Part shown: in pieces, positions 8,683 to 17,148 of the stretch
Numbering within the stretch: the stretch's first letter is position 1
Layout: each line of letters starts with the position of its first letter
Assembly: GCF_010500215.1 (NCBI RefSeq)
Contig: NZ_JAAGOY010000008.1
Coordinates: forward strand, 1-64,000
Length of the DNA: 64,000 nucleotides
Source: Aliiroseovarius sp. PrR006
GTDB lineage: Bacteria > Pseudomonadota > Alphaproteobacteria > Rhodobacterales > Rhodobacteraceae
Direction of reading: 5' to 3'
Made by a program: the position numbers and the translations under genes
The notes under the pieces: model-generated
The model's database searches: none
Told to the model about the DNA's origin: nothing
Seen by the model: only the letters and a program-made list of their open reading frames with translations

Positions 8683-10307
8683 TACCCCTCGCCCTCAAGC
8701 ACGTAGGTGCCGGGCGCGTCGGCCAGACGCTTGTATTTGCGGTTGCCCAACGTCTTGGCCGCCGCACCACGTTCTGCCGGGTTGTTCTGGTCCAGCCATT
8801 CCAACCAATGGGGCCACCAGCTGCCTTCGGTCAGCGCGGCACTTTCCTGCCAGCCTTCGGCGCTGGACTGGTCCGAACCGTCCGTCCAGAACTTGCGACG
8901 GGTTTTGGCCGGGTGGTTGATCACCGTGCCCGAGACATGGCCGCCGGTGGTCAGCACGAACTCGGTCGGGCCGGACACCAGATCGGTCGCCGTAAACGAG
9001 GCTTTCCAAGGCACAATATGGTCGCCATCGGCTGCAAGGAAATAGCACGGCACATCAATGTTGCGCGTATCCACGGGCGTCCCACACAAGGTCAGCGCGC
9101 CCGGCTCTTTCAGCTTGTTGGCCATGTACATCTCTTCAACGAAGAAGCTGTACCACTTGGCCGGAAGGTTCTGCGTGTCAGCATTCCAATACAGTACATC
9201 GAACGGCGCAGGCGATTTTCCCATCAGATAATTCGAGACCACAAAGCCCCAGATGCTTTCGTTCACGTGCAGCATCGCCATCGCGTTGGCAATATCACGA
9301 CCCGGCGCCACCCCTTCGGCCTGCAGGCGTTGGTTATAGGCTTCGACCTGCGGCTCGTCGATGAACACCTTCAACTGACCCGGATCCGCGAAATCGATCA
9401 GCGACGACAGGAATGTTGCGGTGCCCAGCTTGGACTTCAGATCGTCGGGCATAACGGCCAAAGCGGCGATCAACATCGTGCCGCCATTGCACCAGCCCAT
9501 GATGTCCACAGCGTCCGATTTCGACACCTCGGACGTCACGCGCAGCGCTTCGAAAATCCCGTCCGAGACATACTCATCCCAACCCAGATCGCCCAGTTCG
9601 GCGCTTGGGTTGCGCCACGCCATCATGTAAACGCTCTGCCCTTGTTCAAGCAGATAGCGGATCATGGATTTCTTTTCGTTCAGGTCGAAGATGTAGAACT
9701 TGTTCACGCAGGGCGGCACGACCAGGATCGGTGCCTTGCGGGTCTTCGCAGCCATCGGTTTGTACTGGATCAGCTCGATCAGCTCATTGCGATAGATGAC
9801 CGATCCCGGCGTGGTGCCAATGTTCTTGCCAACCTCGAACGCATCTTCGTCGGTGGTGCTGATATAGCCCTTCTCCAGATCTTCCATCACGTTCTGGAAG
9901 CCGTCGATCAGGCTTTGCCCACCGGTTTCCTGTGCCAGCTTCTGCGCTTCAGGGTTGGTGGCAAGGAAGTTCGAGGGCGACATATTGTCGGCAGCAACGC
10001 GGGCGTAGAAGCTCAGCTTGTCCTGTTCCTGCTCCGACAGACCGGCCTTGTCAGCCATATCCACCATCGCCTTCGCGGTCAGCTCGTACGAATGGCGCAG
10101 CAGCGGGAAGACACCTTCGTTCCATGCATCGCCCCGGAAACGATGATCCTTGGACGGCTCAATCCCTTCGCCAGCTTTCAGCGCGGTGGTCATCCAAAGC
10201 TTGGCCATATCTTTCTGATAGGACATCCACGTTTCAGCCCAAGCGCCAAAGGGATTATCCCCGGACTTGTTCATGTCTTCCAGCAGTTTGAAGAATTCTT
10301 TGTTCAT
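8682..10307 (-). CDS. phaC: Poly(3-hydroxyalkanoate) synthase
   Basis: The 541-residue enzyme polymerises 3-hydroxyacyl-CoA into PHA at the granule surface. Residues counted from ATG 10307: nucleophile Cys273 in GWCNGGT, the lipase-like box with Cys in place of Ser; Asp429 in ADGDHIVP; His457 in TGGHVSG. I chose ATG 10307 (MNKEFFKLLED) with GAAGG upstream over a start at 10352, which only adds a basic leader. The length is nearer class I or II than class III, and no phaE is present. marR lies 65 bp upstream in the same direction and phaZ overlaps the stop codon. No phasin or phaR is adjacent. Confidence 0.9.
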   Translation of the reverse strand: MNKEFFKLLEDMNKSGDNPFGAWAETWMSYQKDMAKLWMTTALKAGEGIEPSKDHRFRGDAWNEGVFPLLRHSYELTAKAMVDMADKAGLSEQEQDKLSFYARVAADNMSPSNFLATNPEAQKLAQETGGQSLIDGFQNVMEDLEKGYISTTDEDAFEVGKNIGTTPGSVIYRNELIELIQYKPMAAKTRKAPILVVPPCVNKFYIFDLNEKKSMIRYLLEQGQSVYMMAWRNPSAELGDLGWDEYVSDGIFEALRVTSEVSKSDAVDIMGWCNGGTMLIAALAVMPDDLKSKLGTATFLSSLIDFADPGQLKVFIDEPQVEAYNQRLQAEGVAPGRDIANAMAMLHVNESIWGFVVSNYLMGKSPAPFDVLYWNADTQNLPAKWYSFFVEEMYMANKLKEPGALTLCGTPVDTRNIDVPCYFLAADGDHIVPWKASFTATDLVSGPTEFVLTTGGHVSGTVINHPAKTRRKFWTDGSDQSSAEGWQESAALTEGSWWPHWLEWLDQNNPAERGAAAKTLGNRKYKRLADAPGTYVLEGEG

Positions 10308-10372
10308 GTCGCGCGCCTTCTGATTCCGGTGTCTCGCGCCGCAGTATTCCAACGAAATGCTTCACGAGTTTT

Positions 10373-10882
10373 TCAATACGATCCTTTAGGAGGGTTTATG
10401 GCTGTTTCTCGGGCTGTTTTCAGCTTCCCCTCAAGCTTTTCGTCTTTTTCGGGTACCAGAGACGCCAGCCCATCGATCAACCCCGAAAGATGCTCTGCGG
10501 GGATTTTGTCTTCGATTTCGGACAGCATCAGACCGCCATAGACCTTCCACATCTGAGAGCGTAGGGCTTTGCCCTCTTCCGTGATCCGCAACTCGCGCCC
10601 GCGCCGGTCGTTTGGTGCAGGGCATTGGGTGACCAACCCCTCATCCACCATGCGCTTGAGGGTGCGCGACAGATTGGGTTGATCGAATAGGGATTGGCGC
10701 TCCAGCTCGTTCTGGCGCATCCCCTCTTCGGCGCGCTCCAACGCCCACAGGATGTCGTACCACGCGGCTGACGGTAGGCGCGCGCGTTTCAGTTCGGCCT
10801 CGAAAGTTTGCGTGACCCGTTTATGAGCAATGTTCAGAAGCACCCAGATCGCAGTGGTCTGGTTATTCGGTTTTCTATCCAT
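10373..10882 (-). CDS. MarR-family transcriptional regulator
   Basis: The 169-residue protein has the MarR winged-helix layout: helix-turn-helix around LERQSLFDQPNLSRTLKRM and the beta wing DRRGRELRITEEGK. MarR proteins act as dimers on palindromes and are usually displaced by small ligands. It is divergent from yceI, with a 30-bp palindrome in the centre of the 120-bp gap, so it probably controls itself and yceI-cytochrome b561. phaC lies 65 bp downstream on the same strand and could be co-transcribed. Confidence 0.88.
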   Translation of the reverse strand: MDRKPNNQTTAIWVLLNIAHKRVTQTFEAELKRARLPSAAWYDILWALERAEEGMRQNELERQSLFDQPNLSRTLKRMVDEGLVTQCPAPNDRRGRELRITEEGKALRSQMWKVYGGLMLSEIEDKIPAEHLSGLIDGLASLVPEKDEKLEGKLKTARETAINPPKGSY

Positions 10883-10929
10883 CTCACATTCCCGTTACCG
10901 GCATATTTGCCGTCTTCCCCTACGCGCCC

Positions 10930-10959
10930 ATAATAGATACATGCACATGCATCTATTAT
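10930..10959. promoter_or_regulatory. 30-bp palindromic operator between marR and yceI
   Basis: Left arm ATAATAGATACATG (10930-10943), centre CA, right arm CATGCATCTATTAT (10946-10959): 13 of 14 positions pair. It is about midway between the two divergent start codons (47 and 43 bp away), as expected for a shared MarR operator. Confidence 0.8.
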
Positions 10960-11002
10960 TTTTTCCCACGTTGTCCTGCAACATGACAAAGGAGCCGACA
11001 CA

Positions 11003-11602
11003 ATGAAACCTCTTCTGACTGCTGCCGCCCTCGGACTGGGCCTTGCTGCCGCCGGAACTGCCACTGCCGAGATCTATAAATTCGATCCCGGCCACACCGA
11101 AATCCGCTTCTATTATAATCACGCCGGTCTGTCGGAACAGTCGGGTCAGTGGAAAGTGATCGGTGGCGAAGTTGACTTCGACCCCGCGAATGTCGCGGCC
11201 ACCAAAGTCACCGTGACGGTGGACCCGGCCAGCGTCGACACCGGCGTCGGCCCGCTGGACGATCACCTGAAAAGCGCTGACTTCTTTGACGTCGAGAACT
11301 TCCCCGAGATCACGTTCACCTCGACCGGGGTCGAACAGACCTCGGACAACACCATCACGCTGGTGGGCGACCTGACCATCAAGGACAACACCAAGCCGAT
11401 CACCATGAACTTCACGCTGAACCACAACGGCCCGCACCCGTTGGGCGAGTTCTTCGACTATTACCAAGGTGAATGGATCGGCGTTCAGGGTACGGCTGAC
11501 ATGCTGCGCTCGGACTATGGCGTGGGTATGTTTGCGCCTGTGACGTCCGACGAAGTACGTCTGGAAATCTCGGCCGAGATGCGCGCAGGCGGCTGGGAAT
11601 AA
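11003..11602 (+). CDS. yceI: YceI-family periplasmic lipocalin-like protein
   Basis: The 199-residue protein starts with a signal peptide (cleavage about residue 23, after ATA) and continues as a YceI domain: an opening KFDPGHTEIRFYYNHAGLS, then VDPASVDTGVGPLDDHLKSADFFDVENFPEITF spread over the middle. YceI proteins form a lipocalin-like barrel that binds isoprenoid quinone-like lipids in the periplasm. AAGGAG precedes ATG 11003. The cytochrome b561 gene follows after 3 bases, a common pairing that suggests a quinone/redox or stress role. Control by the divergent MarR protein is likely. Confidence 0.9.
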   Translation: MKPLLTAAALGLGLAAAGTATAEIYKFDPGHTEIRFYYNHAGLSEQSGQWKVIGGEVDFDPANVAATKVTVTVDPASVDTGVGPLDDHLKSADFFDVENFPEITFTSTGVEQTSDNTITLVGDLTIKDNTKPITMNFTLNHNGPHPLGEFFDYYQGEWIGVQGTADMLRSDYGVGMFAPVTSDEVRLEISAEMRAGGWE

Positions 11603-11605
11603 CCC

Positions 11606-12178
11606 ATGCGTCTGACGAACACGACCCAAAGCTGGGGGGCGCTGACGCGCCTCCTGCACTGGGCGATTGCAGGGATCATCCTGTATCAGTTGGGGCTAGG
11701 TGTCTGGATGACCCAGTTCGTGACGGATGCTTTGGCACAATTCCCGCTGGTGCAGACCCACAAAAGCTGGGGCTTTGTGGTGTTCGTTCTGGCCGTCATT
11801 CGGGTCGTCTGGCGCCTGCTGAATCGCAACGCACCAGAGCTGCCCGACCACATGCCCCCGCTGGAAAAGCTGGCGGCAAAGCTGGGGCATTTGGGCCTTT
11901 ATGCCCTGATGTTCATCATGCCGCTGTCTGGCTGGCTGATGTCTTCGGCCTCGCCCTTGCAGGATCGGTTCGGTGTGAAGAACAAAGTCTTCAATTGGTT
12001 CGAGATGTACGACCCTTTCGTGCCCGGAAGCCAAGCCCTGACGGACTTCTTCGCGCAGGTGCATTTCCTGTCGGCCATCGCCCTTGGCCTTCTGCTGCTG
12101 GGCCACGCCGGGGCAGCCATCTGGCACCATGTCCATCATAAGGACGATGTGCTGAAACGTATGACTTGGGGTAAGTGA
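11606..12178 (+). CDS. Cytochrome b561 (di-haem inner-membrane)
   Basis: The 190-residue protein has four hydrophobic segments and histidines at 18, 52, 153 and 167, matching the four haem-b ligands of CybB-type cytochromes. It starts TQSWGALTRLLHWAIAG, as usual for the family. It likely oxidises ubiquinol or moves electrons across the inner membrane. It is the second gene of the yceI unit and ends at a strong bidirectional terminator. Confidence 0.9.
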   Translation: MRLTNTTQSWGALTRLLHWAIAGIILYQLGLGVWMTQFVTDALAQFPLVQTHKSWGFVVFVLAVIRVVWRLLNRNAPELPDHMPPLEKLAAKLGHLGLYALMFIMPLSGWLMSSASPLQDRFGVKNKVFNWFEMYDPFVPGSQALTDFFAQVHFLSAIALGLLLLGHAGAAIWHHVHHKDDVLKRMTWGK

Positions 12179-12191
12179 TCCCCAGAATGTA

Positions 12192-12220
12192 AAAAGGCCC
12201 GGCGCAGTGCCGGGCCTTTT
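12192..12220. terminator. Bidirectional terminator between cytochrome b561 and the polyamine operon
   Basis: AAAAGGCCCGGC (12192-12203) pairs perfectly with GCCGGGCCTTTT (12209-12220) around a 5-base loop, giving A and T runs on both sides. It serves the convergent genes ending at 12178 and 12242. Confidence 0.93.
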
Positions 12221-12241
12221 CGTTTTCAAGCAACAAAACGA

Positions 12242-13513
12242 TCAGTTGTCGTCATTCCCGATCGCGTTGGGATCGAACACGTTTCCGAAACCAGAGTTGT
12301 TCGACGATCCCGCGGCACCCTCATCCGAAGCGCCCTCATCTTCGTTCTGCAGCGTGTTCGGAGCGAACACCCCGCCGAAGCCCGAGTTGTTAGACGGCTT
12401 AGGCGCCGACTGGATTGCCCCACCTTCCGCACCTTCGGCGGCAGCTTTGTCAGCCGCTTCCTTGGCACGACGGTCGCGCAGTTCCTGAATGCGCTTCTCG
12501 GTCTCAAGGCGCTTCTGTTCCTGCACATCGGCGATGCACTGATCCGGGCTATAGGTCATGGCAGACGCCGTCACCGTCGCCACGCCGATCACCAACACGA
12601 TCACGGCAATCGCGGCCGGGTTACGACTTACCAAACCAGGCACTTCGATCTTACCCGCCAGCTCACCGACAGTGGCGTCCTTACGGGCCTCGGCAATCAT
12701 CTTCTTACGCTTGATGTTCGCTTCGTTGATCAGTGCGAAGAAGACCGTCAGGGCCACGATCATGAAGGCCAAGGCCGAGATCGCCGGAGTGATCCCGTAA
12801 CGCACCTTCTGCGCCAGTTCGATCGTCAGGGTCGGGTATTCGCCAAAGGTGAAGGTCGTGGTGTTGTAGTTCTCGAACGAGGCGAGGAACGCCAGCACCG
12901 ACGCCGACAGGATCGCGGGCATCATGAAGGGCATCAGCACCTTCCGGAACGCCTGTGCGTGGGTTGCACCCAAGTCCAAAGCGGCTTCGGTCAGCGCCAT
13001 ATCATAGCGCTGAAGGCGGGCCACCAGCACCAGCATGCAGTAGCTGGCGATAAAGGTGGACTGACCGATGATGGTCAGGAACAACCCGTTTGACAGGAAG
13101 CTATCTGCACCCAGACCCAACATCCGGTTGATCCGGTCCCAGAACACCAGCGTCGAGATACCAATCACAACGCCCGGAATTAGGATCGGGGCAATGATGA
13201 TCGTGTAATAGGTTGCCCGAAGTTTCGGCCAGATCTGCGTCAGCATCAAAGCCCCCGCCAACCCCATCGAAACGGACATGATCACCGTACCGAACCCAAC
13301 AAGGATCGAGTTCCAGATCCCGTTCAGGATACGTTCGTCCCTAAACAGCTCGCCGAACCAGTTGAAGGTCAGACACTCCCACGGCGTCATGCGGGGGAAG
13401 CTGGGCGAGTTGAACGCCGTTACCGACATGATGATCAGCGGGCCAAGCAGGTAGGCAAAGAAGATGCCCAGATAGACCCAGATGGATACGCGAATGATTT
13501 TATCAGTCGTCAT
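12242..13513 (-). CDS. potC: Polyamine-type ABC transporter permease (PotC/PotI) with C-terminal extension
   Basis: Residues 1-270 form a normal PotC-type permease with six membrane segments and the EAA loop for the ATPase (EAALDLGATHAQAFRKVLMP, 176-195). The protein is 423 residues, about 150 longer than usual. The extra part holds a further membrane segment (about 298-320), a charged, coiled-coil-like stretch (330-360) and two copies of SNNSGFGxVFxPN (374-386 and 404-416) separated by acidic linker. The extension stays in frame to the stop and has ordinary codon use, so it seems genuine. ATG 13513 overlaps the stop of potB. This is the last gene of the operon. Confidence 0.87.
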   Translation of the reverse strand: MTTDKIIRVSIWVYLGIFFAYLLGPLIIMSVTAFNSPSFPRMTPWECLTFNWFGELFRDERILNGIWNSILVGFGTVIMSVSMGLAGALMLTQIWPKLRATYYTIIIAPILIPGVVIGISTLVFWDRINRMLGLGADSFLSNGLFLTIIGQSTFIASYCMLVLVARLQRYDMALTEAALDLGATHAQAFRKVLMPFMMPAILSASVLAFLASFENYNTTTFTFGEYPTLTIELAQKVRYGITPAISALAFMIVALTVFFALINEANIKRKKMIAEARKDATVGELAGKIEVPGLVSRNPAAIAVIVLVIGVATVTASAMTYSPDQCIADVQEQKRLETEKRIQELRDRRAKEAADKAAAEGAEGGAIQSAPKPSNNSGFGGVFAPNTLQNEDEGASDEGAAGSSNNSGFGNVFDPNAIGNDDN

Positions 13514-14430
13514 TTGCCAATATCCCCCATGTTCACTTTGAACACACGCATCAGAGCAAGCACCAGCAGGATACAGGTGACAAGCAGAACGATCGCGTAG
13601 GCTGCACCTTGCGGCCAGTCAGAGTTGTCGTTGAACTGCTGATAGATCAGCTGCGTGAACCACAGGCTGGACGGTCCCCCAAGGATTTGGGGTGCAGCCA
13701 GAGCACCGGCAGACAGCATGAACACCATTGTACAGCCCGAGCTGATACCCGGTTTGGCATAGGGAATGACCACCCGCTTGTGGATCCGCCACCACGGCGC
13801 ACCAAGGTCACGCGCGGCCTCGATCTGGTTGTGATCAAGGCTTTCGATCACGTTGTAGATCGGGAAGATCATCAGAAGGATGTACGCATAGCCCAGACCC
13901 GCGTAGAGCGCGATGTCGTTGCGGATGAAGTCAAAGGGCGTATCGAAAATCCCCGAGCCGACAAGCAGCGTGTTGATGACCCCACTTTCGCCAAAGATGA
14001 TCCGAAGCGCAAAGGCGCGCAGGATCTCGTTGATCCAGTAGGGGATGATCAGCATCAGCGCGAAGACGCGGATGTGGTTGCCCTTGTTTTGACCCAGATA
14101 ATAGGCAATCGGATAGCACAGGATCAGATTGAAGATGGTCACACAGACAGCGGCCACCAGCGTACGGAAGAACACCCGAAGGTCCACCGCGTTATAATCC
14201 TGTGATCCGCCCTCGGGGCCAAAGATCAGGTATTTGTAGTTCTCAAGCGTATAAATATCCTTCGGCCCACCGATTTCGGGCGGGGGAAGGTTCGGACGGA
14301 ACGAGAAGTCGAGCATCGACAGCTGCGGAAGAATGATCAGGCCAACGGTCCAGAAAAGGACCAGACCCAACATCAGGGATCCCATCAGCGTGCCGTTCCG
14401 GTTGAAGAATTCCTTCAGGAAACTTGGCAT
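13510..14430 (-). CDS. potB: Polyamine-type ABC transporter permease (PotB/PotH)
   Basis: The 306-residue protein has six membrane segments and the EAA loop EAARDLGAPWWRIHKRVVIP facing the ATPase. The opening segment and the FFRTLVAAVCVTIFNLILCY stretch are typical of PotB/PotH. It forms the transport pore together with the next gene. It lies 11 bp after potA and overlaps potC by 4 bp. Confidence 0.9.
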   Translation of the reverse strand: MPSFLKEFFNRNGTLMGSLMLGLVLFWTVGLIILPQLSMLDFSFRPNLPPPEIGGPKDIYTLENYKYLIFGPEGGSQDYNAVDLRVFFRTLVAAVCVTIFNLILCYPIAYYLGQNKGNHIRVFALMLIIPYWINEILRAFALRIIFGESGVINTLLVGSGIFDTPFDFIRNDIALYAGLGYAYILLMIFPIYNVIESLDHNQIEAARDLGAPWWRIHKRVVIPYAKPGISSGCTMVFMLSAGALAAPQILGGPSSLWFTQLIYQQFNDNSDWPQGAAYAIVLLVTCILLVLALMRVFKVNMGDIGK

Positions 14431-14441
14431 CGCTAAACTCC

Positions 14442-15554
14442 TTATTCCGCGGCCAGTTCGCCGGCGGGGACAGCAACGGCGTTGTTGACCTCGTATTCCA
14501 GCGTCATGTCTTGGCCCGAGTGATCCTCGAACGACTGACCATGGTTGGGGATTGCGACCTTCAGCTCTTTACCGCCGTCACCTTCCATAAAGATGTTGAA
14601 GGTGTTGCCTTCGAATTCTTCGTGGTTGACCTTTGCGGTGACGAAGTGATCGCCCTGCGTTCCGGTCGGGGCCAGTGAAAGAGCTTCGGGACGGATGAAC
14701 ATCATCGCATCGTCGCCCACATTCATCTTGCCCTTATTGGCTGTCGAAATGCGGGACAGAAGATCACCCGAACGGTTGGTGCGGATCAGAGCTTGGTCAC
14801 CGCGAACCTCCAGCACCTTCCCGCGGAAGACGTTGTTTTCGCCCACGAAGCTGGCCGCAAAGGCGGTCGCCGGATCGTTATAGATGGTTTTGCCATCCGC
14901 GATCTGGTCAATCACACCGGCACGCATCACGGCGATGTCGTCCGACATGGTCAGCGCTTCGCCTTGGTCGTGCGTGATGTAGATGAAGGTAATGCCAACG
15001 CGCTTCTGAATTTCGCGAAGCTCGGTCCGCATGTGCTGACGCAGCTTCAAGTCCAGCGCCGACAGCGGTTCGTCCAGCAGCAGCACATCAGGTTCGGCAC
15101 ACAGCGCGCGGGCAATTGCCACACGCTGACGCTGACCGCCCGACAATTCGCTGGGCAGCTTGTCACCCTGACCGGGCAGCGCGATCATGTCCAACAACTC
15201 ATCCGCACGTTTGCGACGATCACGTGCAGATGCACCCGCGATTTCCATCGAGAAGGTGATGTTTTCCCAGACCTTCATCAAGGGGAACAACGCAAGGTTC
15301 TGGAAAATCAGCGCCGTGGGGCGTTTGTTCGGCCCGATGCCCTGCATGTTGTTTCCACCGATCAGCACATTGCCTTCGCTGGGCTCAAGAAAGCCCGAAA
15401 CGGCGCGCAGGATCGTGGTTTTGCCACAGCCCGACGGTCCAAGGAACGAGAAGAAGTCGCCCCCTTTGATGTGCACATTCGCGTCGCGCACCGCGACGAA
15501 ATCTCCAAAGCGGATCCAGAGGTTCTCAAGATCGACGCCTACTCCGGCACTCAT
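14442..15554 (-). CDS. potA: Polyamine-type ABC transporter ATPase
   Basis: The 370-residue ATPase carries Walker A GPSGCGKTT, the signature LSGGQRQRVAIARA, Walker B LLLDEPLSALD and the switch region ITHDQGEA. A C-terminal TOBE-like domain of about 120 residues is typical of PotA. The start at ATG 15554 (MSAGVGVDLEN) is preceded by GGGGAGA at good spacing; ATG 15584 would add ten residues without such a site. It follows the binding-protein gene by 127 bp and energises import through PotB and PotC. Confidence 0.92.
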   Translation of the reverse strand: MSAGVGVDLENLWIRFGDFVAVRDANVHIKGGDFFSFLGPSGCGKTTILRAVSGFLEPSEGNVLIGGNNMQGIGPNKRPTALIFQNLALFPLMKVWENITFSMEIAGASARDRRKRADELLDMIALPGQGDKLPSELSGGQRQRVAIARALCAEPDVLLLDEPLSALDLKLRQHMRTELREIQKRVGITFIYITHDQGEALTMSDDIAVMRAGVIDQIADGKTIYNDPATAFAASFVGENNVFRGKVLEVRGDQALIRTNRSGDLLSRISTANKGKMNVGDDAMMFIRPEALSLAPTGTQGDHFVTAKVNHEEFEGNTFNIFMEGDGGKELKVAIPNHGQSFEDHSGQDMTLEYEVNNAVAVPAGELAAE

Positions 15555-15681
15555 ATGGTCTCTCCCCATAAACGGGTCGCTCACGCGCTGATCTCAGGCG
15601 TGCGACCGTGTTTCCAGACGTTTCAGTCAGTTTGGTGTGGCGCCCCCATCCGGTGACGGGGGCGCGCAGATTTCAAGTCGC

Positions 15682-16815
15682 TTAGGCGCTCTTGAACTTG
15701 TTCACGAACTCGGTACGCACATCTGCATACCAGGGCGCTTCAGCAGGCCAGGGGTTCAGGTTGGCAAGGCTGTCACCCGGATACGCTTCCGAGAAGTTCT
15801 TCTTGTAGGTGTCACCCGAATATGTGTCGGCACCCAGAACTGGCGAGTTATAGCCGTGGCTGTCAATCGCAACGCCAGCAGGCTGCTGACGGTAGGCGTA
15901 TTCGATGAAGGCATAGACCTGCTCTTCATTTGCGGCACCTACCGGCATCGACATGCCGTCGACCCAAGCCATCGCACCTTCGACCGGCGCCTGATAGTGC
16001 ACCGGCTCGCCTGCCGATTTCAGGGCCAGCGGAGGGCCATCCCAAGTCTGACCGACCACGACGCCTTCGTTCAGAAGACCGTTCTTCTGGGTGTCGGCGT
16101 CGTTCCAGATCAGCTTGATGCGTGATTTGCGTGCGATACACCAATCAGCAACCTGACCCCATACTTTGCGCATGGTGTCTTCGTCGTTATAAGCCGCCCA
16201 GATCGAGCCCGGCTCCATCTCGCCCGAGGCTTCCATGTACAGACCAGCGCCCAGCATCATCGAGTGTGCACGGCCCATGGTCTTGCCAGCGTTTTCTTCC
16301 GACCAGACGTCGCCATAGCTGGGTGCATCACCCGCCGGCAGCCATTTGTCGGTGCGGTACGCGATGCCTTCGGTACCCCAGATATGCGGCAGCCAGTGTG
16401 CACCGCCACCTGCGAAGTTCCATGCATCAGTGCCGATCTTGGCCATCGCCGGGTTCACGGCGTCGATGTTCACTTTCGCCAGATCGAACGGCTTCAGAAG
16501 CTCAAGCGGCTCCCACTGCAGCGAACGGTTGTTGGTTGGCGACACGATGTCAAAGCCCTGACCTTTGGTCGCTTTCATCTTGTTGATGATTTCTTCGTTC
16601 GACCCGATGCCGGTGTAGTTCACCTTGATGCCGGTCTCGCCTTCGAAGCCCGCGATGAACTCGGGCGGCAGATAGTCCGACCACATCAGGATGTTGATCT
16701 CACCCGAGGACGCCAGCGCGTTCTTCACGTAAAGCGGTGTCGCCAGTGCGGCTGCACCCATCGTGGTCGCGCCTTTCAGCACGGAACGACGGCTGAACTT
16801 GTTCTCTGTTGTCAT
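15682..16815 (-). CDS. potD: Polyamine-type ABC substrate-binding protein, Tat-exported
   Basis: The 377-residue protein begins with a twin-arginine signal (SRRSVLKG followed by a hydrophobic stretch and ALAS), so it is probably exported folded. The mature part has the PotD/PotF layout, opening INILMWSDYLPPEFIAGFE. I chose ATG 16815 because GGGAGA lies just upstream; the open frame continues to 16926 but those residues precede the signal. It is the first gene of the operon potD-potA-potB-potC. Putrescine or spermidine is the likely ligand, but the pocket cannot be assigned by eye. Confidence 0.88.
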   Translation of the reverse strand: MTTENKFSRRSVLKGATTMGAAALATPLYVKNALASSGEINILMWSDYLPPEFIAGFEGETGIKVNYTGIGSNEEIINKMKATKGQGFDIVSPTNNRSLQWEPLELLKPFDLAKVNIDAVNPAMAKIGTDAWNFAGGGAHWLPHIWGTEGIAYRTDKWLPAGDAPSYGDVWSEENAGKTMGRAHSMMLGAGLYMEASGEMEPGSIWAAYNDEDTMRKVWGQVADWCIARKSRIKLIWNDADTQKNGLLNEGVVVGQTWDGPPLALKSAGEPVHYQAPVEGAMAWVDGMSMPVGAANEEQVYAFIEYAYRQQPAGVAIDSHGYNSPVLGADTYSGDTYKKNFSEAYPGDSLANLNPWPAEAPWYADVRTEFVNKFKSA

Positions 16816-17148
16816 TGTATTCTCCCGTTGGTTTTTTAATTTTTGTATTGCGATAGTTTTTTTCATTATCCAGCACACCAATAGCGCCAGCTTATATCGC
16901 ATCGTCAGTCCAGTTTTGATGCGCAATGTAGGCTTCTGGACGTGTACTTAGTAGAAATCCCCGCCAATCAGGACCTAGACTTGCATTTCTCCCTTTTCTT
17001 TCAAGTCTTTATGCATCAAGCGCAAACTGGATACATTGGCGCGGCATTTTTCGATTTCACTGGACCGACTCCTCGGCCACTTTAAGAAGTGAACGACCTG
17101 AAAGGGGTTGGAGTCAACATTTTAAGCATTCCGCGTTTGGATTAGGCA
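16816..17148. other. Intergenic region between potD and the EamA gene
   Basis: This 333-bp stretch is AT-richer than the genes around it. It must hold the promoter of the polyamine operon (minus strand) and the end of the catabolic operon transcribed toward it. I saw only short imperfect inverted repeats, for example CACTT-TAAG-AAGTG near 17075, and no convincing terminator, RNA or coding frame. Confidence 0.5.

Noticed and set aside
8808-10541. 577-residue open frame on the plus strand opposite phaC
   Set aside because: It is the antisense shadow of a clearly coding phaC: composition is rich in His, Arg and Gln and no domain is visible.
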